Below, one piece after another: positions 9,304-19,279 of a stretch of 49,063 bases of DNA. The notes under the pieces are model-generated. The model did no database searches and was not told the DNA's origin. It was given only the letters and a program-made list of their open reading frames with translations. A program made the position numbers and the translations under genes. Numbering within the stretch: position 1 is the stretch's first letter; each line of letters starts with the position of its first letter. Origin of the DNA: Burkholderiaceae bacterium (GTDB lineage: Bacteria; Pseudomonadota; Gammaproteobacteria; Burkholderiales; Burkholderiaceae_C); the NCBI GenBank assembly GCA_013360485.1, contig JABWBN010000006.1:1-49063 (forward strand), written 5' to 3'.

Positions 9304-10515
9304 TCAGTGGGCCGGTTTGGGGCTGCGCACGCGGCGCAACTGCTGGTCGTAGACGGCCTGGTAGCGGGCAACCATGGCCTGAAGGCTGAATTGTCGTTCG
9401 GCGACGTCGCGCGCCTCTTGGCCCATGGTCATGCTCCGCCGAGGCTCAGTTATCAGTTCCGCCAACGCCGAAGCCAGCGCCGCGGGGTCGCCGGGTGGTA
9501 CCAGGTGCCCGGTGCGGCCTTCGCTCACGAGCTCGGCGTTGCCGCCCACCCGCGTGGCCACCACGGGCAGGCCGCTGGCCATCGCCTCGAGGATGGTATT
9601 GGAGATGCCCTCGGCCCGCGACGGCAGCGCGAAGCAACTCAGCGCGCGCATGACATCTGCCACATCCTGCCGCTCGCCGGGCAGCCACACCCGCTGCGAC
9701 AGACCGGCCTCGTCGACGATGGCCTGCACCTGTGCACGCAGCGGGCCGTCGCCCACCATCACCAGCCGGGCGTGGCGGGCATGCTCGCCCAGCGTCTGCA
9801 CCATCTGGACGAACGCCCGCGCCAGGGTGGGTTGGTCCTTCACCGCCTGCATCCGCCCCACCGTGCCCACCAGCCAATGCTGCGCCGGGTCGAACGGGCA
9901 GCCCGCCAACGCAGCCGGCACGGCGCCTGCGGGACGGAAGCGGGCGGTATCCACACCGTTGTAGATCTGGCTCACGTCTGCCGCCGCGACACCGACACGC
10001 TCGCGCAGGTAGGCACCCAGGTCGGCCGACAGCGCGACACAGTGGCTCACCCACGGGCGGTAGAGCCGGCGGATCCACTGGTACTTGCGGTTGCGACCGT
10101 CCAGGTCTTCGACATCGCGCCCATGCTCGCCGTGCACCCGCACGGGTACGCCGGCCGCCCAGGCCGGTGCCACGCACTCAAGCGCCGCCAGGTTGCGGGT
10201 GTGCACGATGTCCGGCCGCAACTCGCGCAGCAAGCGCCACAGTCTGGGGTAAAGCCGCAATGCATGACCCGGCGGCTTGTGCAACGCGATGCAGCGCACA
10301 TCGGACCGCTGGATGCGCTGCGCGAACGCGGTGACCTCGGTCAACGCAATCACCACATGCCGGTAGGCATCCGCCGGCATGTGGTTGATCAGATTGACCA
10401 GGCCGTTCTCCAGGCCACCCGTGTCGAAGCGGTAGACGATGTGGGCGATCAGGGGGACCTCGCGCACCCCCGGACCGACTCCCGCAGATGTCGGGTTCAG
10501 GTCGCGAGTCACCAC
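9304..10515 (-). CDS. Sugar transferase, PEP-CTERM/EpsH1 system-associated (stp2-type)
   Basis: The product is 403 residues if translation starts at the GTG at 10515. That start overlaps the end of the SGNH-like gene by 7 bases. The diagnostic N-terminal stretch VPLIAHIVYRFDTGGLENGL matches the PEP-CTERM/EpsH1-associated sugar transferase family (TIGR03088-like). Further GT4 motifs are VHTRNLAALE, RVHGEHGRDVEDLDG, QIYNGVDTARFRP and ILEAMASGLPVVATRVGG. It should act on the cytoplasmic membrane face in repeat-unit assembly. The first 18 residues are weakly supported, and a second GTG just before EVPLIAHIVYR is possible. Confidence 0.9.
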   Translation of the reverse strand: MVTRDLNPTSAGVGPGVREVPLIAHIVYRFDTGGLENGLVNLINHMPADAYRHVVIALTEVTAFAQRIQRSDVRCIALHKPPGHALRLYPRLWRLLRELRPDIVHTRNLAALECVAPAWAAGVPVRVHGEHGRDVEDLDGRNRKYQWIRRLYRPWVSHCVALSADLGAYLRERVGVAAADVSQIYNGVDTARFRPAGAVPAALAGCPFDPAQHWLVGTVGRMQAVKDQPTLARAFVQMVQTLGEHARHARLVMVGDGPLRAQVQAIVDEAGLSQRVWLPGERQDVADVMRALSCFALPSRAEGISNTILEAMASGLPVVATRVGGNAELVSEGRTGHLVPPGDPAALASALAELITEPRRSMTMGQEARDVAERQFSLQAMVARYQAVYDQQLRRVRSPKPAH

Positions 10516-11585
10516 GGCCCTTTCGACGCCACGGCGCGCATCAACAGACCGACGCCCAACGCGTTGAGATGGCGGTCATCGGGCCCGACCTCGAGTGAGA
10601 GCGTCGAGCCTTCCCAGTGCCTGGCGTAGACGCTCTCGGCATCGATGACTTCTATCCCGCGCGCCGAAGCCAGCTTCACGAACAGGTCGCGTTCAAGCAT
10701 CGGAACCGAGGGCGATCCGGATCTTGTAGAACGCCGGCCATCGACCAGCAGCACCAGGCGGCCGGGTGCCGGTGTCGCCACACGCTCGAAGAAGGCATCG
10801 GCCACCGCCTGGACTACACGCACTCGGTCAGGGGGTAACCCAGGTCGACTTGCAGCCACATCCTGTCTCGACTCCGTAGCAGCGTCGGTGCCATGCACGG
10901 GCGGCCGCGAGTGCTGAAAGGCCTGCGCCAGCAGCCTGCGCGGATCGGTCACCTTGAGCTGTCCCGCAATGTACTGCGCCAGTGCCGAGTGCCGTGCGAC
11001 ACGTCGGATCGCAGATGGTTCGGCCTGTCGCTGAACCCGGGGCGCGAACGTGATCGGATCGAGGCAAGCGGCATGCACGTTGCCCGACCCGCAGATCGAC
11101 TGGCGCACATCACCAGGCTCCAGCAGCACGACGAAGTCGCGCAGCGTCAGCCGCTGGCGGGCAAACCGGATGCGTTCGGCGTAGTCCAGCAGCGATGAAC
11201 CGGGACCGCCCATGCCGTAGACCGGTCTGGCATGCCCCGCGGAGCGCAGCGCGTGTGCAAGCTGCGTCGCCGGCCGCGAGCCCGACTCGAGCATCGACGC
11301 CTCGACATAGCTGTCTCCGATCAGCCCGATGGCACTCGGATCGGGGCCGAAGTCCGCGTCAGCGGCGAACCCGAGGTTGTTGGCTCGCAAGCGCTGTGCG
11401 TTTCGCAGATCCCACCCCGTTGACACGACCCATTGGTGCCCAGGCGGGTAGCCGATGATCATCGGATCCACGTGATAGCCCGTCATGGTGGCGGTGGATA
11501 CCGGCAACAGCCTCAGAGCCAGCTCGAACTCCAGCAACAGAGTCGCGGCTCCAGCCACGCCAAATAGAACGCCCCGCGCGACCAT
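10509..11585 (-). CDS. SGNH/GDSL-type hydrolase, AlgJ/X-like partner of the MBOAT protein
   Basis: The 358-residue protein has one N-terminal hydrophobic segment (about residues 5-28), which should anchor or export it. IGLIGDSYVEASML gives the SGNH block I serine at residue 92. DDRHLNALG near residue 336 supplies the block V Asp-x-x-His pair, so a Ser-His-Asp triad is present. SGNH proteins paired with MBOAT membrane acyltransferases move acyl, usually acetyl, groups onto exopolysaccharide in the periplasm. The gene lies 4 bases downstream of the MBOAT gene. The frame stays open far upstream inside that gene, but the ATG at 11585 is the only start compatible with the membrane anchor. Acetyl as the moved group is inferred. 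Confidence 0.8.
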   Translation of the reverse strand: MVARGVLFGVAGAATLLLEFELALRLLPVSTATMTGYHVDPMIIGYPPGHQWVVSTGWDLRNAQRLRANNLGFAADADFGPDPSAIGLIGDSYVEASMLESGSRPATQLAHALRSAGHARPVYGMGGPGSSLLDYAERIRFARQRLTLRDFVVLLEPGDVRQSICGSGNVHAACLDPITFAPRVQRQAEPSAIRRVARHSALAQYIAGQLKVTDPRRLLAQAFQHSRPPVHGTDAATESRQDVAASRPGLPPDRVRVVQAVADAFFERVATPAPGRLVLLVDGRRSTRSGSPSVPMLERDLFVKLASARGIEVIDAESVYARHWEGSTLSLEVGPDDRHLNALGVGLLMRAVASKGPW

Positions 11586-11589
11586 GGCA

Positions 11590-13074
11590 CTAGAAGTTGA
11601 AGTAGATGAATGCGCTGACGCCGTCTCGCGCAACGTTGACCAGCAGCAGTGCAGCGATGGCAGTGACGACAGCTCCGGCAGTGGCCTGCCGCCAGGCGCC
11701 TCGTCGATCCAGAAAGGCCAATGCACGCTCCCCCAGCGAGTTGCTGTTAGGCGCCAGCAGTGCAACGGCACCCAGCACAGCGCACCATCCGAGTCCTGCG
11801 GACAGGGACAACCCGGCGTTCCAGCACAGCGCATGGATGTCCCCGTACTGGCCAACACCGGCCAGCCCCTGCAGCATGCGCCAGGCGCCACCAAAGGACT
11901 GTGCCCGGAAGAACACCCACGCCACAACCACGCACAACAGCGTGATCGCCCAAGCAGATGTGCCGTATGCCCAGTTCGATTCCCACCTGCGAAGACGCCC
12001 CGGGCCCAACAGTGCACGCCACCCGTGGTTGACCATGAGGTAGACGCCGTGAAGCCCACCCCACACCACGAACGTCCAGGCGGCACCGTGCCACAGGCCA
12101 CCCAGCAGCATCGTCGCAGCAAGATTGAGGTACCGCCGCACGCCGCCCAGGCGATTGCCCCCCAAGGGAATGTAGAGATAGTCGCGCAGGAATGTGGACA
12201 ACGAGATGTGCCAGCGCCGCCAGAAGTCGGAGATGTTGCGCGCCTGGTAGGGCGAATCGAAGTTGTAGGGCAAGCGCACGTTGAACAGATGCGAAAGCCC
12301 GATCGCCATGTCGGAATAGCCGGAGAAGTCGAAATACAGCTGCAGCGTGTAGGCCAGCGAGCCCAGCCACGCCTCGAGTGTCGTCGGAGTTGCACCGGCG
12401 TCCACGGGCACGAAAATGGCATCCGCGTACGGCGCGATGCCGTCCGCGAGTACCACCTTCTTGAACAGGCCGATCGCGAAGATGACCAGTCCGCCGACGA
12501 ACCGCCGAGCCTGCGGCCTGTAGATGGCCGCATCCGCGAACTGCGGCATCATCTGCGCGTGGTGCAGCACTGGGCCTGCCACGAGGTGCGGGAAGTAGGT
12601 GACGAACAAGCCGTAGTGGATCGGGTTGCTCTCGTCGACCTTGCCTTGGAGGGCGTCGGCCAGGTAAGCAATCTGCGTGAACGTGTAGAACGAGATGCCG
12701 ATGGGCAGGATGACCCGAGCCGGCGCCCAGTCCAAGCCCAGTACCGCGTTGACGTTGTCGACGAAGAAGTTCGCGTACTTGAAGTAGCCCAGTGCACCGA
12801 GGTTCATCGACACGCCAATGACGAGCCACCGGCGCGCTGCAGACTGCCGACCGGCGCGCAGCGCGTGGACGATCTGCCGCCCCAGCCAGAAGTTGGATGC
12901 GATCGAGGCGAGCAGCAACAGCGTGAACGCTGGCATCCAGTGTGCGTAGAACACCAGCGAGGCCAGCAGCAGCCACGCCGCGGCGGCTGTCGGCCGCCAT
13001 CGACCGAGCAGGAAGAAGCCCGCCAATGTCAGCGGCAAGTACAGCAGCAGGAACGCCGCAGTCGTGAACAGCAT
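11590..13074 (-). CDS. MBOAT-family membrane O-acyltransferase (AlgI-like)
   Basis: This 494-residue polytopic protein shows the MBOAT core of AlgI. Motifs are ILPIGISFYTFTQIAYL, YFPHLVAGPVLHHAQMMPQF, YFDFSGYSDMAIGLSHLF, NFDSPYQARNISDFWRRWHISLS and the catalytic-histidine region GGLWHGAAWTF. AlgI-type proteins transfer acyl groups across the inner membrane for polysaccharide O-acetylation, working with a periplasmic SGNH protein; here that would be the gene immediately downstream. It lies 50 bases after the nucleotide-sugar dehydrogenase stop on the same strand. Length and motifs are complete. The acylated sugar is unknown. Confidence 0.93.
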   Translation of the reverse strand: MLFTTAAFLLLYLPLTLAGFFLLGRWRPTAAAAWLLLASLVFYAHWMPAFTLLLLASIASNFWLGRQIVHALRAGRQSAARRWLVIGVSMNLGALGYFKYANFFVDNVNAVLGLDWAPARVILPIGISFYTFTQIAYLADALQGKVDESNPIHYGLFVTYFPHLVAGPVLHHAQMMPQFADAAIYRPQARRFVGGLVIFAIGLFKKVVLADGIAPYADAIFVPVDAGATPTTLEAWLGSLAYTLQLYFDFSGYSDMAIGLSHLFNVRLPYNFDSPYQARNISDFWRRWHISLSTFLRDYLYIPLGGNRLGGVRRYLNLAATMLLGGLWHGAAWTFVVWGGLHGVYLMVNHGWRALLGPGRLRRWESNWAYGTSAWAITLLCVVVAWVFFRAQSFGGAWRMLQGLAGVGQYGDIHALCWNAGLSLSAGLGWCAVLGAVALLAPNSNSLGERALAFLDRRGAWRQATAGAVVTAIAALLLVNVARDGVSAFIYFNF

Positions 13075-13124
13075 GCGCAGCGCCCCTCAACGGCACCAGC
13101 GATCGACGCCGGTGCCACGCCGGC

Positions 13125-14405
<1,281 letters not shown>

Positions 14406-14478
14406 GCGATGTGTCCTCCGAGATACACGTGAATTTGGATCATTGGTAGAAGCGGGTGCTGCGCGCTCGACGGGGTTG

Positions 14479-16041
14479 TCACGGACTGCCGTCACGCGCC
14501 TGGTCCAGCGCGCGGCGCAGGCTGTCTTGGTTGGCGGCAATGAATCGGTCGAGCACCGGCCGGGCGCTGTGGCCGGGCCGCTCGGGTGCATACAACACGA
14601 TCGCGGCCGACTCGTCGCCCATGCCGCGCAGGCGCTGCCAGGCACCGAGCAGCTTGGCGCGGTAATCCTGGTGAATGAACTCGCCGTTGACCCAGAAGAT
14701 CTGCCAGACGAGCATGGCCGCACGCTCGCCCCCGCCCTGGGCGGTGTGTGCCTGCAGTCGCGTCTGCCGCACGGCCATGCCGCTGCCCGGCGGCTCGACC
14801 GTGGTCACGTCGACCGCATGCCACAACGCGTCCTTCGACGTGACGATCACGTTCTCGGAGCTGACGAGCTTGCGCTGCTCCGTCTGGCCGCGGTAGTAGG
14901 CCAGGTAGACGCCCACCGTGCCGTCGCCTGCGCTGTGCTGGTAGAGCGCTTCGGCCTGCGCTGAAGGTTCGATGTAGCGGGGCCTGAACTCCGGAACCTG
15001 ATCGATGCGGGTCCAGTCAGCTGCCGCCGTGGGCAGCACCAATCGGACCGGCGCCTGCGACACCGCTGCATCCAGCCGCGACAACCACACCCGCGGCGCG
15101 GCCACCAGCAGCACCCCGATGACCAGCACGACGAGCCAACCATGTGCACGAAGCGAGCCCGCCCCAGCTGCGTCCACCACTGGCGGCGCAACAACAGCTT
15201 CCGGCTCCGCCCAGCGCGCCCCGATCATGAACAGCAGTGTGATCACCACGCCGAAGAACACCCAGCCGTACACCAGGTGGTCGGCACCGACAGCCAGCGT
15301 GTTACCAGACAAGTGACCGAGCATGACGATCATGTAGGCGCGCAGCCAGTTGGCGACGATGGGTACCAGCAGGGACACGCCGGCAAAGATCCAGCGCCGC
15401 TGCCACGACTGGTAGTTCAGGTAGCCGAACAGCGTGCCCACCATGAACGAGGCCATGAGGTAACGCACGCCGCTGCAGGCCTCCACCACCGACCAATTGC
15501 CACTGGGAATGACGAACTGCAGCCCTTCGCGGTAGACGGGAATGCCGCTCAGCCGCAGCGCCCAGACCGTGAAATCGGCCGTCCACTGCATGAGCGGCGG
15601 AATCATGAACTCGCCGATCGGCACCGCGAAGAACAGGTAGACCAGCGGGAACAGGATGACCCGCGTGACCTGCCAGCCAGCCAATGCGGGTACCGCCAGC
15701 ACCAGCATCGCGGTGGCGGACAGCTGCATCACCGCGTTGGCCGCCACCAGCCGACCGGCCAGCCAGCCCAGCGCCGCCAGGCCGAAGGGCACCAGCGCGA
15801 TCGGCCAGGCCACCGGCGCCATGGGAGCCAGCACGGCGCGCCGGCGCCAGACCATCCACAGCACGAGTGGTGGCACGGCGAAGGCATGGGCGAAGGTCTC
15901 GGACCGGGACCAGATCCCGACCATCGCGGCAAACGTGTCGTAGAACAGCGCGCCGATCAGGGCCAGCCACAGGACCAGCGCCGGCAGCGTGGTGCGCCAC
16001 GACTGCGTGCGCGGGGTGTCGAGGACGAGGCTCGTGTTCAT
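14479..16041 (-). CDS. xrtA: Exosortase A fused to EpsI domain
   Basis: This 520-residue protein has an N-terminal exosortase of about eight membrane segments (residues 15-290) and a C-terminal periplasmic EpsI-type domain (about 300-520). The cysteine-protease/transpeptidase-like residues are visible: Cys189 in VVEACSGVRYL, Arg234 in NWLRAYMIVMLGHLSGN and His255 in DHLVYGWVFF. Exosortase A cuts PEP-CTERM proteins at their C-terminal sorting signal and passes them toward the surface. The EpsI domain is a common fusion partner with a role in the exopolysaccharide system. The ATG at 16041 overlaps the stop of the upstream sugar transferase as ATGA. The PEP-CTERM protein at 26647-27417 is its likely substrate. 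Confidence 0.95.
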   Translation of the reverse strand: MNTSLVLDTPRTQSWRTTLPALVLWLALIGALFYDTFAAMVGIWSRSETFAHAFAVPPLVLWMVWRRRAVLAPMAPVAWPIALVPFGLAALGWLAGRLVAANAVMQLSATAMLVLAVPALAGWQVTRVILFPLVYLFFAVPIGEFMIPPLMQWTADFTVWALRLSGIPVYREGLQFVIPSGNWSVVEACSGVRYLMASFMVGTLFGYLNYQSWQRRWIFAGVSLLVPIVANWLRAYMIVMLGHLSGNTLAVGADHLVYGWVFFGVVITLLFMIGARWAEPEAVVAPPVVDAAGAGSLRAHGWLVVLVIGVLLVAAPRVWLSRLDAAVSQAPVRLVLPTAAADWTRIDQVPEFRPRYIEPSAQAEALYQHSAGDGTVGVYLAYYRGQTEQRKLVSSENVIVTSKDALWHAVDVTTVEPPGSGMAVRQTRLQAHTAQGGGERAAMLVWQIFWVNGEFIHQDYRAKLLGAWQRLRGMGDESAAIVLYAPERPGHSARPVLDRFIAANQDSLRRALDQARDGSP

Positions 16042-17315
16042 GCCGTGCGGACCGTGTGGTTCGGGTTGCCAGCGCCACGCGCCGCCGGCAGCGTATCGGC
16101 CGAACCGCCGGCACCGCCGATGGCGGCTTCCAGGTGCCGGTCCAGTCCGCTTAGCCGGGCCATCCAGCTGTAGGCGCGAAGCACGCATTCGCGCGCCGCC
16201 GCACCCATGGCGCCTGCGCGTGACTCGTCGCGCAGCAGGCAGTCGATCTCGCGCACGTAGTCGTCAGCATCCTGCGCACCTTGCAGCTCAGCGCCCGCCT
16301 CGGCGTCGATGGCATCGACGCAGGGCTGCGCAGCCACGACCGGCCGCCCCATCGCCATTGCCTCGAGGATCTTGTTCTGGATGCCGCGCGCCAGCCGCAG
16401 CGGCGCCACGACCATGCGCGCATGCTGAAGGTACGGGCGCACATCGGGAACGGTGCCGCTCACCGATACGGCATCGCCGGCCAGCGCCTGCACCGCGGGC
16501 GTGGGGCTGCGACCCACCACATGCAGACGCAATGCCGGCCAGCTCTGGCGCAGACGCGGCAGCACCTCGTTGGCGAACCAGACGACGGCGTCGACATTGG
16601 GCCAGTAGTCCATGGCGCCTGTGAACACGAGCGGAATCTCGTCGCGAGCGAACGGATTGGCCAGGTCATCCTGGGGCGTGAAGTACGCGGCATCGACTCC
16701 GTTGCCCAGCGCCTCCACATGATCGGCGCAGGCCGGGGCCAGGCTGGCGAACAGCGCGCACTCCTTGTCGGTCACGAAGAATGCGCGCTGGGCCTGGCAA
16801 GCCACTTCGCTCTCGTAGGCCAGCAGCCGGCGCCCTTCGCGGGCATAGAGCCACGACAACGGCCAGGCATGATTGCCCGCGTACTGCGTCCACTTGGCCG
16901 AATCGACGTCGACGAAATCCACCAGCATGGGCAGGCCGTTGCGACCCTGCGCATAGGGCGCCATCGACGACGAGAAGACCACGGCCGCATCGATGCGCTG
17001 GCGCGCGAGCAGGTCGTCGACCCATCGGTGCAGGCCGGCGTCGTGGTAGTAGCGCAGCGTCAGCGCCTGCCCGGTGGCCAACCCCGCCAGGCTGGCCAGG
17101 CGTGCGCGCCGCGGCTGCAGGCGCACGGCATGCACCTCGGCACACCACCGGCTCAGCTGCGGCAGGTGCGCTTCGTCCTCAGGGTCGTCGATGAAGGTGC
17201 CCAGGTACACCCGGTGGCGGGCGGCCAGGTGCTGCAGCAGATGGAACGAGCGCACCTTGTCGCCCTTGTTGGGCGGGTACGGCAAGCGGTGCACCAGGTA
17301 CAGCAGGTTGGCCAT
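16038..17315 (-). CDS. Sugar transferase, PEP-CTERM/EpsH1 system-associated (stp1-type)
   Basis: The product is 425 residues and begins MANLLYLVHRLPYPPNKGDK, the signature N-terminus of the stp1-type sugar transferases linked to exosortase (TIGR03087-like). VDFVDVDSAKWTQYA and IPLVFTGAMDYWPNVDAV are further family-typical stretches. NKILEAMAMGRPVVAAQPCVD is the GT4 donor-binding loop. It should add a sugar to the exopolysaccharide repeat unit at the inner membrane. It overlaps xrtA by ATGA and follows the FemAB-like gene by 4 bases. Specificity is unknown. Confidence 0.92.
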   Translation of the reverse strand: MANLLYLVHRLPYPPNKGDKVRSFHLLQHLAARHRVYLGTFIDDPEDEAHLPQLSRWCAEVHAVRLQPRRARLASLAGLATGQALTLRYYHDAGLHRWVDDLLARQRIDAAVVFSSSMAPYAQGRNGLPMLVDFVDVDSAKWTQYAGNHAWPLSWLYAREGRRLLAYESEVACQAQRAFFVTDKECALFASLAPACADHVEALGNGVDAAYFTPQDDLANPFARDEIPLVFTGAMDYWPNVDAVVWFANEVLPRLRQSWPALRLHVVGRSPTPAVQALAGDAVSVSGTVPDVRPYLQHARMVVAPLRLARGIQNKILEAMAMGRPVVAAQPCVDAIDAEAGAELQGAQDADDYVREIDCLLRDESRAGAMGAAARECVLRAYSWMARLSGLDRHLEAAIGGAGGSADTLPAARGAGNPNHTVRTA

Positions 17316-17319
17316 CGCT

Positions 17320-18357
17320 TCACCCCAGGCTGCGCACGATGAACGGACCCAGCCAGTTGGCCATGGCCAATGGCATGCGCCGCCAGGCGTCGATCAGCAG
17401 GCGGTACTTGGCGTTGTTCGGATTGTTCTGGGGGATGGATTCGCGCGAATACAGGCAATACTCGTAGTGCAGCGGCGTCGGCTCGAAACCCCAGTTCTTC
17501 TTGAACGAGTACGAGCCGGTGCCGTGCTTGCTGCGGCCGTAATCGAAGGTCTTGAGCCCACGGGCACAGGCCCGCCGCATCAGCTCCCAATACTTGAAGT
17601 CGTTGGCGGCCAGGTCGCGCGCGGCCACGTCGTCACCGGCGTAGTACGGCAACACCTCGTCGCGGAAGTAGAAGCTCATCACGCTGGACACCAAGCGGCC
17701 ATCGGGCGCCGTGACGGTGAGCACCTCGCAATCCGGGCCGAAGGTCCGCTGCAGGGCCTCGAACCAGCGCTTCGGCATCGCCGGGGTTCCGTGTCGGTGC
17801 ACGTTGTCGGCATAGAGAGCAAAGAACCGATCGACGCCGGGGTCGACCTGCGAGGCCAGGCCGTTCTTGATGCCCTTGCGCACCATCGCGCGCTGCTTGC
17901 GGGGAATGGCCAGCATGTTGGCCTCGTCGTCGGGCTGGATCTCCTTGCGGAAGGTGACGTAGAGGTCCTGCAACGGCCAGTCGCCGTGCCGTCGCACGAC
18001 ATTGCGCAACTCCAGGTGCGGCACGCGCAACTCGCGCCCCAGCGCCACCGCCCGTTGCTCGAGCGCCTGGGCGCTGGCATCGTCCACTGCCGCGACGCCG
18101 CCGTATACGGCGAAGGGCAGGCCCACCAGCGCGCTGCCGAACAACCAGCTGCGAACGTGGGCCAGGGGCAGCACGCCGGTGATGCGACCGCCCTCCTCGG
18201 CAAACAGGAAGTGCGTGTCGTGGCGGTAGACCTCGCGCAGCACCTGCTGCCAGCCACTGCGGTGGAAGAAGGTCGCCGACGGACAGGCCAGAACAAACTC
18301 ATCCCAGCGCGCAGCGGCGGCGGGGTCTCGGGGGTCGAGTCGGTGGACGCTGGGCAC
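17320..18357 (-). CDS. FemAB-like protein, XrtA/PEP-CTERM-associated
   Basis: With a GTG start at 18357 the product is 345 residues, the usual length for the FemAB-related exosortase-associated family (TIGR03019-like). Recognisable parts are WDEFVLACPSATFFHRSGWQ near the start, MLAIPRKQRAMVRKGIKN in the middle and TFDYGRSKHGTGSYSFKKNWGFEP near the end. The last is characteristic of the GNAT-type FemAB fold. FemAB enzymes transfer amino acids from aminoacyl-tRNA to peptidoglycan precursors; here the acceptor may be a glycan or protein of the matrix, but nothing in the sequence shows which. The frame is open well upstream, but that part is the shadow of the deacetylase gene. The GTG lies 5 bases after the deacetylase stop. 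Confidence 0.88.
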   Translation of the reverse strand: MPSVHRLDPRDPAAAARWDEFVLACPSATFFHRSGWQQVLREVYRHDTHFLFAEEGGRITGVLPLAHVRSWLFGSALVGLPFAVYGGVAAVDDASAQALEQRAVALGRELRVPHLELRNVVRRHGDWPLQDLYVTFRKEIQPDDEANMLAIPRKQRAMVRKGIKNGLASQVDPGVDRFFALYADNVHRHGTPAMPKRWFEALQRTFGPDCEVLTVTAPDGRLVSSVMSFYFRDEVLPYYAGDDVAARDLAANDFKYWELMRRACARGLKTFDYGRSKHGTGSYSFKKNWGFEPTPLHYEYCLYSRESIPQNNPNNAKYRLLIDAWRRMPLAMANWLGPFIVRSLG

Positions 18358-18362
18358 GGCGG

Positions 18363-19247
18363 TCAGACCGGCGCAGGAATGGGCGCGCGGGTCTCGGCCA
18401 GGGGGCGCACCGGCCGCCCCAGGAAGATGTCGTCCATCCGGCCCCAGCGGAAGTCGGCCAGCAGCAGGCGCAGCTTGGCCTCCATCCGCGACAGGTTCAC
18501 GTAGTGGCGGAACCGCGTGCGCGCGTCGATGCCGTCCAGCCGCGGCTGGTCCGGATCGATCTCCCAGGGATGGAAATAGAACACCGCCGGCTCGCCGTCG
18601 ACGGCGTTCACCCGCTGCAGCATCCAGCGCGAGACGGCGTAGGGCAGCAGCCGGAAGTAGCCCCCGCCGCTGGAGGGCAGGTTGCGTCCCACCATGCGCA
18701 AGGTGGTCGCGGGGATCTCGAGCAATTGCTCGTTGACGCGGTAGGCAAAGCGCGGCGAATCGGGCATGCCGTAGTGGTCGTGCGCGATCGGGTAGACGCT
18801 GGAGCTGTAGCGATAGCCCGCCCGTGCCAGCGTGTCGAAAGCCCACAGGTTGGCGCTGCCGATCGAGAAGCTCGGCGCCCGGTAGCCCCGCACCTCGACG
18901 CCCGCCACGTCTTCGAGCATGAGCTTGGCACGCCGCACATCCTCGAGGAAGCGGGCTTCGTCGAGGTCGCTGGCACGCTCGTGGCCGTAGCCGTGGCTGG
19001 CCAGTTCATGACCGCGGGCGACGATCTCGCGCACGAGGTGCGGATAGCGCTCGGCGATCCAGCCCAGGGTGAAGAAAGTGGCGCGTGCCCCGTGCTCCTC
19101 GAACATGGCCAGGATGCGCTGCAGGTTGTGCTCGACCCTGCAGGCACGACTGGCCCACTCCTCGCGCGGGATGTAGGGTGCGAGCGCCGAGACCTGGAAG
19201 TAGTCTTCGACGTCGACGGTCAGCGCGTTGATCAGGGGCTGTGGCAT
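18363..19247 (-). CDS. XrtA-associated polysaccharide deacetylase
   Basis: The 294-residue product starts MPQPLINALTVDVEDYFQVS, the hallmark of the PEP-CTERM-locus deacetylase family (TIGR03006-like). The CE4 metal and catalytic motifs are VDVEDYF (residues 12-18), ELASHGYGHE and VRGYRAPSFSIG, with FYFHPWEIDP late in the domain. It should deacetylate an N-acetylated sugar of the exopolysaccharide. ATG 19247 is preferred over an upstream in-frame start at 19310, which would run into the epimerase gene and lacks family similarity. No signal peptide is seen. Confidence 0.92.
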   Translation of the reverse strand: MPQPLINALTVDVEDYFQVSALAPYIPREEWASRACRVEHNLQRILAMFEEHGARATFFTLGWIAERYPHLVREIVARGHELASHGYGHERASDLDEARFLEDVRRAKLMLEDVAGVEVRGYRAPSFSIGSANLWAFDTLARAGYRYSSSVYPIAHDHYGMPDSPRFAYRVNEQLLEIPATTLRMVGRNLPSSGGGYFRLLPYAVSRWMLQRVNAVDGEPAVFYFHPWEIDPDQPRLDGIDARTRFRHYVNLSRMEAKLRLLLADFRWGRMDDIFLGRPVRPLAETRAPIPAPV

Positions 19248-19279
19248 GGCGCAGTCGTGCTGAGGTGACGGACCTCTGC

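Noticed and set aside
7018..10629. A 1203-codon open frame on the plus strand
   Set aside because: It runs antisense to three well-supported glycan genes, lacks recognisable domains and has the Arg/His/Gln-rich composition typical of shadow frames in high-G+C DNA.
10509..12533. A longer version of the SGNH-like protein starting inside the MBOAT gene
   Set aside because: The added 316 residues are a shadow of the MBOAT gene; the ATG at 11585 directly precedes the membrane anchor.
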